Below are positions 52,832 through 63,762 of a stretch of 64,000 nucleotides of DNA, one piece after another. Below the pieces are notes generated by a model, which saw only the letters and a list, made by a program, of their open reading frames with translations, searched no databases and had not been told where the DNA came from. The first letter of the stretch is position 1; each line of letters begins with the position of its first letter. This stretch comes from Amorphophallus konjac (Eukaryota > Streptophyta > Magnoliopsida > Alismatales > Araceae), in contig CM040125.1 of assembly GCA_022559845.1 (NCBI GenBank), forward strand, positions 322,469,829 through 322,533,828, read 5' to 3'. The position numbers and the translations under genes were made by a program.

Positions 52832-55321
52832 TGTTAGGATCGGTGCGATGGATTCAGAGGGGGGTGAATGAATCAACCCTTCAAAATTTTTTGCCTAATT
52901 AAAATCGGTAACTAGACACAGTTGCGGAGTAAAGATTAATTGAGCTTCTTAAGAAGAGATTCCAAGAAACAATTGATCAACCAGTTGGACTGCGACAATG
53001 CAGGCACCTAAGCAAGTCTAAGCCGTAGACAGAATCAAATCAAAGGAGCGTGTGCCTTAAAGCATTCAGACAGAGTACACAATTGAAGCGCTCCTAGCCA
53101 TTCATCTAGCGTAATCAGATAAGAAATCAAACCACAGTGCACAAAGGGTTTTTAGGTGGTTCGGTCCTCCAGACCTACATCCACCCCACACTCAAACCAG
53201 AGTATGGATTTCGCTGACTCACAGCTTGAACGGCTGGGCATCACAGCTTGCCATACATCAGCTGGGCTTCACAGCTTGCCATCCGCTGAGCATCATAGCT
53301 TGCTACTGCTGGGCAATACAGCTTAGCCATCCGCTGGGGACTACAGCTTAACCCGTCCGAGATATCCACCTCGCCCGCTGAGCATCACAGCTTGCTCTGC
53401 TGACACACAGCTTGAAGAAAGGTTTAAAAGAAAAATAAAAGTAAGAAACTACAGCAACTGAAAGTTGCAAAATATAGAAGCAAGAATGTGGCTCCCACGG
53501 AGCTGACTGGATTGGATTTGATCCAACTTCCAGTGGAGACAGATTATCTGATGAAGTCTTCTCCCTTCTTCCTCACGAGCACTCTCCTTCTGTAACTTTT
53601 CTTTTCTTCTCTGCTGCTCTCTTTTCTTCTTCGTTTCTTTTCTTCTCTCTCGTTTTCTCTCTCCTTCTCTTCTTCTCTTCTTTCTCCTCTTTCTTTTCTC
53701 TCTGGATCGTGCAGGCTCCTCACTGCTTCTGCTCTTCTATCAATATCCCCTTCTCCTGATGGAGAAGTCTTCATTTTATACCAGCAGCAATTAGGAGGGC
53801 GTGTGGCTTCCAGATTCCCGCCCAGAGAGCCTTGACCATGTGACAGCATTTCAGCAGGCTTCAATACATGTGTCACGATCCTGGTACTCCCCTTATCCTC
53901 GGATCACGTGCCTTCATTAAGTCCTGTCAGGTTAAAATTATTTTCAGTTTGAATAAGCAAAGTATGTACATTAGAAATGGATGCACTGACTTGGTTATGC
54001 TTAGTACAAGTCCTGCACGGACTTTGTGATGCAGCTATGCACAAACAATAATGAACCCTACTCAGACTCTATTTATGCAAGCGAAGCAGTGCATGGCTGT
54101 ACAGACTTTGTGTATCACTGACATGCCATTAGTGTGCAGACTCGATGACCATGCAGCAACCAATGTATACACTTAGTACCAAAGTAGGCACGACGAATGA
54201 CTTTGAATGTGTAGACTTGATACCATGTGGATGTATAGACTTGTGCAGACTTTCTAGCATGCGGATGTATAGACTTGTGCAGACTTGTTAGCAAACAATG
54301 TGCTGACTATGCCATGAATGTATAGACTTATGTTCGTGCGACCACACAATGTATAGACTTGACAGATACAATATACATGCGATGCGATGTACAGACTTTG
54401 TATGTGTGCGAGACTTATCAATGTGTAGACTTGCCCGTATGCATGAACAAGTGGCGATGTATAGACTTGCTCAATTCAGCTGGTGGATGTACAGACTTTG
54501 CATATGCACATGTGACGCTGAGTGAGACGCAGGATGCACTGGCTGTACAGACTTTGCGTATGCACATGAGACGCTGAGTGAGATGCTAAGTGAGACTGAC
54601 TTTAACAAGCAATGTATAGACTTTGATTTATGTACATGAGACGCTGAGTGAGACGGAGCAATGTATAGACTTAGCCGATGCAATGTTCACACGACCTTAG
54701 ACGCTAAGTGAGACGATGGAGTTGTACATACTATGCATATGATGTACAGACTTTATATGCATAAGGCACATGATGCAACAATGTATAGACTTGAAATCAA
54801 GAGATGCATTGGCTGTACAGACTTTGAATGCGCAATATGCAGACGTTGTACAGACTTACTAAGTCTGGAGTTGAGCATGAACGATGTAGAGACTTAGCGT
54901 GCCTGAAGTAGGGCAATGTACAGACTTTACGTGCGTGCTACAATGCAATGTATGGATCTTGAAAATGAATGCTTGGACATGTCTTCAACGAGTGTCCAGA
55001 CTCTGCGCGTACTATGCAAGACAATGTATATGCACGAAGAGCACTGGCTGTGGCTGTATAGACTTGATCAATGAATGAACCGGAGGTTGTACAGACTAGC
55101 CACTAAGGAATGTGCAGACATGCACACATGCACAATGAATGCACCGATGCAGTGTATGCATATAGCAGATATTGAACTGATGCAATGCAGTCTATTTACC
55201 AGATCATGCATACAGACAATGCAATGAGGTGAAAGTGCCCACTCTAAAATCAATCAGTCTTTCATGCCAACACATGATGACTTATAGTGTTTGCTATCAT
55301 CAAAATCACAGAGGCACAACA
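52832..55321 (-). repeat. SIRE-like element 5' LTR
   Basis: 2490 bp copy of 46019-48528 with scattered substitutions and small indels. TATA-like TATAAAA on the minus strand at 53774-53780 (also 46966-46972). Same internal motif arrays. Confidence 0.93.
53774..53780 (-). promoter_or_regulatory. TATA-like box, SIRE-like 5' LTR
   Basis: TATAAAA in ctggtataaaatgaagac on the minus strand, followed by a long purine-rich tract. Confidence 0.5.
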
Positions 55322-55500
55322 CCGGCACACTCGTGCCTTCCTCTCTTCCTCTCTCCGGCACACTCTTTGTACCTTCATCCGGCATAGTCTTGGCCACCCC
55401 TTACCCGGTGCAGCCTTAGCCTCTCACCCAGTGCACCCTTGGCTCTCTCATCCGGCACACTTCAAGCGCCTTACATCCTCAATCCAGCCTCCCACCGGCA
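55322..55500. repeat. GGCAC minisatellite, continuation after the SIRE-like element
   Basis: ccggcacactcgtgcc and degenerate ccggcatag, ccggtgcag and ccagtgcac units of about 25 bp, continuing the array interrupted at 46018. Confidence 0.75.
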
Positions 55501-55549
55501 CACTTCAGCTGCATTGGCTTGCATCCCAATCTGACCTGCCTATGCTCAG

Positions 55550-56040
55550 CCCATACCCCCATGTGCTCTGACCCTGCACTGACCCCAGGGTAAACCTACA
55601 TCGACCTCTCCTCAATCCAGGCAAACCTACACCGACTCAGCCTCACCCTGCACTGACCTCAGCTTAGCTCGGGGCACATGTGCACAGACCTTGAATCCCA
55701 GTGTGCTTAGACCCTACCAAACATGCACAGACCTTACCCAAAACCTGCATTGACCTTATCCCATATGTGCACAGACCTAGCTACACTAGCATAGACCTTG
55801 CCCCAGGTCTGCTCGGACCTCAAACCAAACCAACATTGACTTAAACTCCCAGTTGTGTGGACTGTCCCTCCGACCTGCTCAGACTTGGCCAGAGCTGCTC
55901 GGACCTTGGGCTTGGGTGCATCGATCTGCCTTAATGCTTAAGCTAGATGTGCACTGACCTTGTTTTCAACGTGCACAGACTTCACTTGGCCTTTATTCTG
56001 AAATTGCACCGACCTTGCCCCAAACACACTCAGACCCGGT
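55550..56040. repeat. Degenerate TGCACAGACCTTG minisatellite
   Basis: About 20 loose units of 20-30 bp: tgcacagacctt, tgcactgaccttg, tgctcggacctt, tacaccgact. The core resembles the TGTAYAGACTT motif filling the adjacent LTR but lies outside the element. Confidence 0.65.
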
Positions 56041-56310
56041 GCCCCCCTTTTGCACCCTCCACCTGGCACACTCTCCAGCGGTACACCTTCGGTCCCCCTT
56101 GCCCGGCGCACTCTACCCTCCGCCAACCCGGCACACTCCAGCCCCTCTCAGTCCGGTACACTCCTTACCCTTTCTGCGGTACACCGTCCACCTCTCCTAG
56201 CCCGGTGCACCCCCCCAGCGGCACACCACCTAACCTGCACCCGACACACCCATGGACTGGCCAGCGGTACACCTTCTTAACCCCCTATCCTGGCACACTC
56301 TGTACTCAAA
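56041..56310. repeat. GGCAC/GGTAC minisatellite, right end
   Basis: About ten units (cctggcacactc, gcggtacacc, ccggcacactcc). Beyond 56310 the pattern stops and AT-rich sequence begins. Confidence 0.7.
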
Positions 56311-57164
56311 GTACCACACCAAAGAAAAGATGGTATAATAATAAAAAAAGGAAATTTTATATGATGATAATGATAAAAAAGGGACTTTGATAAAAGAATA
56401 ATAATAAAAAATATAGAACAAAAGGGTGGGATAATAAAAATATATAATAACAAATAAAGGAAGACCTCCATTGGTCCACGGGTAACAAAAAGGGGGAATC
56501 AACAAAGAAATAATAATAATTGGAAATAGATGACGATAATAAATAATAACAATAACCATGAATAAAATAATGCAGCATTCATCTCCCTCGGACTCCGGAT
56601 TCGGGAATATTAATGATGCCCTTGCAGGCCGGGCCTTACCTTCGGGAGTTACCTCCCCTTCATGGTTATTGCTCGACCTCATTCTGGGCCAATATCTCAA
56701 CGAAGTCCCCTCTTCCCATCGGGCTCTGATCCCATCTTTGTATCAAAATTGCCATCTCCTGACAGATATTTGCACGGATTTGTTCCCGTTACCGTCTTAT
56801 TTTTCGTACGGAAACATAGAATGGTCCACCAGTGACCGACATAATCTGAGTGTTCATACCCCCGATATGGGTTTTCAGTATAGTTTGACTGCTCCTCTCC
56901 TCCTGCATTAACTATTAATTCCTTCGGCCGTGGGGCCCTCATTTCCGATAATTAATCAAGGGTGTTCCCCTCTCCGAGGAGATGTAAATGATGATGTGAC
57001 CTTTATGGCACGCCGGGTCTTGGTCCCGACCCGAACCACACAATCGTCTGACTGAGTCAGATCGAGTGCACCATGGGCTTCCATGAAGCCCGAATAAATT
57101 ATCACTCTGTGACTGGCACGCCCACGCACTTAATAAATCAATAAATAAATAAAACAACTATTTA
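56311..57164. other. AT-rich tract, then unidentified sequence
   Basis: 56311-56560 is A-rich with AATAATAATAAA repeats. 56560-57164 is mixed sequence with a minus ORF (56697-56942) and a plus ORF (56558-56911), neither with a recognisable domain. No feature called. Confidence 0.4.
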
Positions 57165-57761
57165 GATAAAATAAGTGCATCCACAACACTTTTCAACATG
57201 TTGAGCAGCTCCGGGAGAGTTGCTTCAATCCTATTCATGTTGAAGTTTATGATGAAGGGAGAAAAGGAATCGGGCAATGACTAGAGAATAAGATCAATGT
57301 ACAGTTCAAAATCCAACTTGAACCCTAGTGCATTGAGTCTCTCAATCCACTCCATCATTTTCAGTACATGAGCATGTACTGAAGCACCCTTTGACATTCG
57401 TGTCCTAAAAAGCTTCTTGGAGATATCTTACCTCTCAATCCTGCCCTGCTCCTCGAAGAGCTACCGTAGGTTAAGAAGTATGCTTTTACAATCAGTCTTT
57501 TCAAATTGCCTCTGCAGCTCAGGAGCCATAGAGGCCAGCATGTAACATTGGGCAAGGGAAGAGTCTTCTGACCATTTGGCATAATTCATTAAATCACCCT
57601 CGTCGGCATCAGGAGCTGGCTCAGAATGAACCATGTCAAACACGTAGGCTATTTTTTTTGACGGTGAGGACTATGCATAAATTACGCAGCCAATCTGAGA
57701 AGTTGGGTCCGGTTAGCCTGTTGGCATCCAAAATATCACGGAAGGGGTTGGACGATGACAT
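57165..57761 (-). pseudogene. Ty1/copia gag fragment
   Basis: From ATG 57761: DILDANRLTGPNFSDWLRNL, CYMLASMAPELQRQFE and LPDSFSPFIINFNMN...TLPELLNMLK, the classic copia capsid domain. In-frame stops occur after LLNLR (about 57471), near RIER (about 57431) and before SLPDSF (about 57283). Truncated at about 57165, before any zinc knuckle. Probably belongs to the element whose primer site is at 59929 and LTR at 59946, reading the same way with a 2.2-kb leader. Confidence 0.82.
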
Positions 57762-57942
57762 TGTAATCTGGATAAGAAATAAAAGACAACTTAGCATATG
57801 TTCAAATTCTAACTTAGATGTGATTTTCTATCTTAGTTAGTCTCACTATTTTTTGATCGAACTATATAACCCTAAGTATATAGAACGGGAGATCAACGAG
57901 ATCAACCTAGTGGGTCAGAATCTCAACGAGACTGAGATAAGA

Positions 57943-58231
57943 CCTTGTGGAAAGCACAACAAGCCATACCCCATCTCAAGGATAGTCATCTGGCACTTGC
58001 ATCTAATGCAATATCCGATTTCGGCCCCCGAGAAATCATCCCCTTGTGGAAAGCACAACAAAGGATACTCTCGGTTAGATCTAACCATCATTACTACGTA
58101 GCAATGAGTTCATGACATGCCCCTTGTGGAAAGCACAACAAGGTCAAGTTCAATTCCTCACCCCATTGAGGCCTAGTCTTGGAGTTGCATCCTGCCCTCA
58201 AACCCATGGACCTTGTGGAAAGCACAACAAA
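57943..58231. repeat. Four direct repeats of CCTTGTGGAAAGCACAACAA
   Basis: Exact 20-bp copies near 57943, 58042, 58123 and 58211, in otherwise unrelated sequence. Each contains TTGTG-GAAAG-CACAA, a 5-bp stem with a 5-nt loop. They lie in the leader of the copia remnant. Confidence 0.88.
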
Positions 58232-59524
58232 TCCATGAGATGAAGACATTCATTTATCCCATAATGATCGAGGGCCACGACGACTCCTAGAGCCACACTT
58301 ACCGATCTAAAATTAAATTGCGAGGGAATTTGTTTTTAACTTGATCTCACCCTAGGTGGTAATATAAATATATCTAATATATTTACCGTACCTAGTAGTT
58401 TGCACAAAGTAAATGTATCCAATGCATAAATTAAATCGCAAGTGATCATGGACCCTAGTCCTAATGTTACTAAGACATTCGGCTCGCTTCCGAAGCAGCT
58501 GGATCATCCTCGTCGGGTGTACTCCACGCTTTCATACTCTGACATCGCACGAATTACAACTTTTATACGGCACGCAGGCCAGCAAAATTTAAATTACATG
58601 TCAATAAAATTCCAGAATCCCTTAGGGAGAGTACAACTGTGAAGGGAGATAGAAGTACATAGAAATTTCAACAGAGAGAGAAAGGAGGCTCGCAGACCCC
58701 AAATTATTACATTAGCTATGTCCATGATCACTTGCCAACCCACACATATCAGATCATTCAAAGGGTCATTTTGAAAATAATCCTTATATTTAGATTGCAA
58801 AGTGGGATGTGCAAACAAAAACAGGTTGGCTTTATTTAATTTTAAAAATCTAAATTGGATTAACTAAAATTAAAACATATAAGCAAGCCAATTCAATGTA
58901 ACATTAAGCAAAGCATACATAGAACCATCATTTATAATGGGGGCATACATATTTGAATCTAATTCAAATAATTCAGATAATTAAGATAATTATTTAAATT
59001 TAAATTTAAATTTTATTATCTAATAATTAAACTTAAAAATAAATTTAAATAAGTTAATTATTTAAATTCAAATTCAATTAAATTATCCAATAATTTAATT
59101 TGAAATTAAATTTAAATAATGTAATTATCCTCAATTATCATTTTCTAAAATTTAAAATTTGAATTTAATAATTATTTAATAATTAAAATTTCAAATATTT
59201 AAATTTTCTATAATTATCTTCAATGAAATTCAAATTTTGAATTTAACAATTATCAAATAATTAAAATTTTAAAATATTGAATTTCTCATGATCATCTTCA
59301 ATTATTACACTTTTATCTCAAATTAAAGTGATAATTATCTTAACTAATTAAATTCAAAAGTTAAATATCATTTAAGATTTAAATTTTTCCATTGAGAAAA
59401 GATAATTAACATTTGAGATAAAAATTAGATTAATTTAATGTGCACATATGCATATTTATATATTATATGAACTAATGGCACAATAAATTACATGGAAGAG
59501 TTAACCAAAAAAAATAAAAAAAAT
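58232..59524. other. Leader of the copia remnant, strongly AT-rich from 58830 to 59470
   Basis: No ORF of note. 58980-59420 is almost entirely A/T with aattaaatt-type words. Confidence 0.6.
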
Positions 59525-59772
59525 CTAGCGGGTCAACACGCGGGGCGCAGCCGCCCACGCGGAACGTGTGGGCGGATGCGCCCGCCCGCGGGAGGGTGCT
59601 GGCGCCCGCCAGGCGGTGTTGCCCGCCTGGTGGGTGCACGCGGGTTGCGCTCGCAAGGCTGGCGGGCGCAGTCTGCGGCGCCTGCTTGCGTGGCGGGCCC
59701 GCGTCCTGCCACGCGGCGCCGCCAGGCTCTTTCGCCCTGCGCCCTGTGCGGCCCATTGCGCCCAGCGCATTT
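59525..59772. other. GC-rich block within AT-rich leader
   Basis: About 250 bp of very high GC (gcccgcccgcgggaggg) bounded by poly-A on the left (59508-59523) and poly-T on the right (59771-59786). ORFs exist in many frames, which is expected from composition. No coding signature. Confidence 0.7.
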
Positions 59773-59928
59773 CTTTTTTTTTTTTTGCTCTTCCAGCAAC
59801 CAGAGATGCTTTTCACTCCCGAGAATAAAAGATGCCCACCATCCCGTTCCCCTCATAATAATTGAAGATCATGAAAATAGCCCATATACATGATTCTATG
59901 CGGAGAAATTACATCGATCAGAGTGCAA

Positions 59929-59944
59929 CCTGGCTCTGATACCA
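59929..59944 (-). promoter_or_regulatory. Primer-binding site (tRNA-iMet) of the copia remnant
   Basis: TGGTATCAGAGCCAGG on the minus strand, a full 16-nt match to the initiator Met tRNA complement, one nt from the LTR. Confidence 0.93.
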
Positions 59945-59945
59945 C

Positions 59946-61599
59946 TGTAAGATTCGGTCAGCCCGGTTCGAGCAACGCAGTGGATAATAAAATTTTTTAA
60001 CCTGAACCCAGGCTTTGTGGAATCCTAGAACCGTGCTCTAATTGATGCAATAAAACTCACAACCCCTAACAGCGGGTTGTAGATCTTTACCTTGCGCGGA
60101 ACGACGCTGTCCGCAACGCCCGATGCCGATTTTCACGAACGCCGAGCCGCACAGATGTACGGCCTCTAGAGTTGATCCACACGGTTCCTCGCGCGGTGAC
60201 GGTATCCTCCCGTCCTTCCTCCGCGCGCACAAGCCGCGGATCCTCCAAACACTATTCTTCTTCCCTAAGCTTTTCCCTTTAAGAGAGAGAGAGCGCTACT
60301 AGGGAGAGAGAGAGCAAGAGGGAGGAGAGGGGAAGAGAGAAGCTCTTTTCTTCTTTCCTTATAAAGCTTGGTTAAAGAAGAGAAGAAGAAACACTTCCTA
60401 CTTGAATGTATATATATAATGGTTGGGCTCTTTCTAAAAGAGCCCCTAAGAATCAATATTGCATATGTATCCTTTCATATTGTTGTACATATATATTAAG
60501 TCCTTCTTATATTCCTTTCCAAAAAGAATTGAAGGCTTTTAATATATACCTCTGTGCAATAATATCCCGTCACCCGAGAACCCATTGTGTGTGATCCTCT
60601 AGGCCCATAGTCACTCTAGTTTAAGGTCCATTAACTTCTAATTCCTAATAAGAAGTAAATTAAACTCATTATTCGCTTCTACTAGAGTCGAATAATAGTT
60701 TAATTTATTCCGAACCTTTGATCACGTTAGGTCAAGCAAATCCGCGTGATCCTAGAGGACGCCGAGTTCAAACCACCCTGTCTAGTACCTATAAGTCTAC
60801 AGTTGTCGCATCGCTATAATCCCTCGCTCCTTCTATGAGTCTGGTTCGATCGAGGGTATGATTTATGTCAAACCCTATGATCGTGCCATTCGACCATGAC
60901 CTCCTTAAAGTGTATGACGCCCGTTCTAAATGAACTCACACGACCCTGGTCAAGGATTTAACGGAGCGTCAATGTCATGACCCATTAACTGTCTGATATA
61001 TATCCGACAGTGAGCAATCCCCTCTTGACCATTGATGATCTTCACACGTATCCTGAAATGGTTAATGACTTGGCAATTCATGACTTGTGGTTAAAGTCAC
61101 TTATCCAACTCATTAAACCATTCCAGTCCTCGAGTAAGATCCAATCAATGTCTCAAGTCAAAGGACCAACGATGCTACTGAGATAATTGGATCTTCAGTT
61201 GATATTAGGTATAATCAACTATCTGAAGATCCAATACCCGATCAGTTCAGTGTACATCCTCCCGGAACGTACACCTACACATATGTATCGGTGCCCCGCA
61301 CCAGTGACCATGAGACCGCTCACCCATACATCATGTGTACTGGTTTAATAGGTAATCAAAGCCCCCGAGTGATTACCCTCCAACTAGGAATAGTTTAAGG
61401 TATGTGTCCATGTAAAGTCAGTCTCATGATCGAGATCCTATCTCGAGTTGACTTTACAATCACATATCCTAGGGACATCGTAGAGTGATATATAATTACA
61501 AATTTACGCTCAAATACCACTTCGTTAATAATGAACAAGATCGTACAACTATCGGGCCTACCCGACCCAAAATTAGCCTGTAGCGCACCAATACTAACA
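59946..61599 (-). repeat. LTR of the copia remnant (5' LTR)
   Basis: Plus-strand TGTAAGATTCGG...AATACTAACA; on the minus strand it starts TGTTAGTATTGG and ends CGAATCTTACA. 1654 bp. TATA-like element on the minus strand at 60358-60364. GA microsatellite at about 60283-60330. No partner LTR is found in the window. Confidence 0.8.
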
Positions 61600-61601
61600 G
61601 T

Positions 61602-62204
61602 CAACAGAGTCGTAATAGGGATACTAGTGCTAGTGGCAGAGAGTATAGTAGTGGTCAAGGCAGAGGTCATGGGGGCCGCGAACGTGCCGCATGGATAGAG
61701 GAGCAGCACTTCACACATGCCATGCAAGATGAGGACCACGGTGCTCCACCGGCAGAGACGAGGTGGGCAGCTGATCATTGGGATCCCTACTATGAAAGTT
61801 CTGTTGCAGACAGTACCAGCTATCAAGGCATGTTGTCTGATTTTGAGAGGATGAGCACACATGACTCTCAGGGATCTGGAAGTGACTATGGACGGCCATG
61901 GCAACAGTAGCCAATGTATCATGGCGATTCTGAGAGCAGTAGTTCATTCTTCCCATCGTATCCATATCCTCATACCCATGCTTTAATGCCGCAATATATC
62001 AAAGGATACGATCAGCCCTCAACTACGCCACCGCCGGTCGTGTACTCACAAGGTTCCCAGCAATATTAATATTACACACGCATGTACTGGGAGAACTATG
62101 CAGGTTCGATGCGTTATGAAGACTATATGTCCTATCTATGGAGCATGTATAATGTCAGATTGTTTGGAAATGGGATGTGGCCAAGTTTGAGCCCATATAA
62201 TTAA
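61602..62204 (+). pseudogene. Ser/Tyr/Gln-rich reading frame, possibly hAT-derived
   Basis: Open in one frame from the LTR border apart from two stops (TAG after GRPWQQ at about 61908, TAA after GSQQY at about 62067). Begins with an Arg/Gly/Ser stretch (GREYSSGQGRGHGGRER), then acidic sequence, then Ser/Tyr/Pro-rich sequence (SSSSFFPSYPYPH, MYWENYAGSMRYEDY). Such tails occur at the C-terminus of plant hAT-like proteins, but I cannot confirm the family. The left end is cut by the LTR insertion. Confidence 0.4.
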
Positions 62205-62206
62205 GA

Positions 62207-62323
62207 GTATGTATCATTTATTTATATTTATGAGTACCTATAAATTAATCATAATTTTCTTCATATCTTGAGTTTTGCACTTATCATTCAAGTTAGAAAT
62301 ATAAAATTTTACAACATTTGTAG
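62207..62323 (+). other. Candidate intron
   Basis: Starts GTATGT, ends ACATTTGTAG, is 117 bp long and AT-rich, directly before the BED-finger start at 62330. Splicing is inferred. Confidence 0.4.
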
Positions 62324-62329
62324 GTCATC

Positions 62330-62890
62330 ATGGACGGACGACGTCACCCTGCGTGGGAGCATGGTTATACTGTTGAGGGTGATCGACATGTGCACTGTAG
62401 ATACTGCGGATATCGCGTAATCAGCATACACAGATTTGTAGAGCACCTTGCGGGAGTGGGACGGGATTACCGTGCATGCTCCTTAGTTTTAGAGGATATC
62501 CGAGATTACTTTCGGACACAGTTACGGGAGGAATATGTTTCTCGTAGCAGAGCCGGGACATCCTCTTCTACGTCCAGGGTCCCCCCACCACTAGCACCGG
62601 GCGGAGCAGGATCTTCCTCCACGTCCAGAGTTCGAGGAACACCAGCACCAGTTGCACTAGTAGCAGATGATAGACTTGAATGTATAGATGTAGTTAGGAC
62701 TTTTTTTAGAGATTTTCATATACCCTCCACCGCTGCACATGACCCATTATTTGTGCAGATGGTTACATATTTTCAAGCTCACTCACATGTACCTCCACCC
62801 ACTAGGATAGAGTTAGATCATACGGGTCATCAGTCTCATGTATCTGATTCTGATTGGGATTTAGGATTCACAGATGAGTCAGATGAGTGA
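62330..62890 (+). CDS. Truncated hAT-type BED zinc-finger protein
   Basis: 186 aa. Residues about 1-60 match the BED finger that opens plant hAT transposases and binds transposon ends: HPAWEHGY, CRYCGY, HRFVEHLAG and a later Cys in YRACSLVLEDIRDYF. After a Ser/Pro linker, residues about 120-165 (CIDVVRTFFRDFHIPSTAAHDPLFVQMV...PPPTRIEL) resemble the start of the hAT DUF659 region (normally ...FFxxxGIPFxxxxSxxFxxM...PPxxxxL). The protein then ends in an acidic tail (SDSDWDLGFTDESDE) with no catalytic core or dimerisation domain. Intact frame. It could be a deletion derivative, a first exon, or a short DNA-binding protein. Confidence 0.65.
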   Translation: MDGRRHPAWEHGYTVEGDRHVHCRYCGYRVISIHRFVEHLAGVGRDYRACSLVLEDIRDYFRTQLREEYVSRSRAGTSSSTSRVPPPLAPGGAGSSSTSRVRGTPAPVALVADDRLECIDVVRTFFRDFHIPSTAAHDPLFVQMVTYFQAHSHVPPPTRIELDHTGHQSHVSDSDWDLGFTDESDE

Positions 62891-63086
62891 GTTTTGACAT
62901 TTTGTACTTTATGATTGGAGTTGAATGATGTCATTATTATGTCTATGTTTGCTTTAACATATTAAGGGATTTTTTTTATCTCTTCAAATAAGATGTTTAA
63001 TTAAGAGGTGTAAGATGGTGCGATGTTATTAGGAAGGACATTAGTTTCTTGGGTTTAAATACGAATATTGCACTTGATAGAAATCT
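62891..63086. other. Non-coding 3' flank of the BED-finger gene
   Basis: AT-rich, no ORF; probably 3' UTR and the start of the SINE-like sequence. Confidence 0.4.
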
Positions 63087-63154
63087 TTGGCGGAACAGGA
63101 TTCATGTAGCCGACCCCAATTAATTGGGATAAGGCTCTGATGATGATGATGATG
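63087..63154 (+). repeat. SINE-like 3' tail (Au type)
   Basis: aggattcatgtagccgaccc followed by caattaattgggataaggct and a (GAT)n tail. This ending is typical of plant Au SINEs and repeats that borrowed it. No clear tRNA-like promoter upstream, so possibly only a fragment. Confidence 0.5.
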
Positions 63155-63759
63155 AATATGTTATTTTTATATAATTAATTATATATAATTTAGTATGGAT
63201 CTATGATCACAAAAAAAACTCTACATTCTAATATTTTTAAATGTATATATCATTTACAATTTAAATAAAATTTTATTAAATTTTTATTTAAAAAAATAAA
63301 AATTAAAAATTTAAAAAATCACATTATCTTGCCGGACGTACCGAGACGCTCGACGTCTCTCCCGACCCGACCCGTCCCGGGACGAGACCGGGATAGACGG
63401 GATGGCAAACCCTGATTTGACCAAGACTCAATTTATTGAACTAAAAATATGTTGACTACTAAATATAAAAGTAAAGCAATGTCTTCCGCATCGACATCTT
63501 CCACTCCTTTGAGCAAATCAGGATCATCCGATCCATCTTAAATAGTATAACTCGCTCCGCATTAGTACCTATCTTATTCGAGATCGAGTAGAATATTTAT
63601 GTAAGACAAGTGAAGTAAATTAACTCCGAATTAAGGATCTTTAACTTTATTTGACTCTGAAGGATATATTTCGACTCTCCAATTTAAATAACTCATTTAT
63701 TCGTGAATAATTCATCTTAACTTGTCTTATTACAAATTTTACGGTATCAAAGTGGTCTC
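63155..63759. other. Non-coding AT-rich flank
   Basis: No gene. A short GC-rich stretch at 63330-63400 (gacccgacccgtcccgggac) stands out; otherwise nothing recognised. Confidence 0.4.
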
Positions 63760-63762
63760 TTA

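Larger units (their letters stand above)
46019..55321 (-). mobile_element. SIRE-like Ty1/copia derivative, gag only
   Basis: LTRs at 46019-48528 and 52832-55321 with TGTTA...ACAACA ends, an iMet primer site (52815-52829, minus) and a purine tract (48529-48543, minus), 9.3 kb in all. The interior codes for a gag-like coiled coil and zinc knuckles ending GPKVSWVPV, a signature of SIRE gag-pol junctions. Protease, integrase, RT and RNase H are absent, so it is non-autonomous. Both flanks are GGCAC minisatellite, but the 5-bp flanks (tcccc, ccggc) do not match. Confidence 0.87.

Noticed and set aside
46014..55326. 5-bp target duplication for the SIRE-like element
   Set aside because: Flanks read tcccc and ccggc; no match at any small offset, so none is claimed.
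57943..58231. Four identical 20-bp repeats with unique spacers as a CRISPR array
   Set aside because: Spacers of 61-79 bp, only four repeats, no cas genes and a plant copia leader; superficial resemblance only.
59472..59893. Overlapping ORFs in the GC-rich block
   Set aside because: Open in almost all frames on both strands because of the absence of AT-rich stops; no conserved motif.
63738..63757. acggtatcaaagtggtctc as a primer-binding site
   Set aside because: Resembles the iMet site only partly and has no adjacent LTR.
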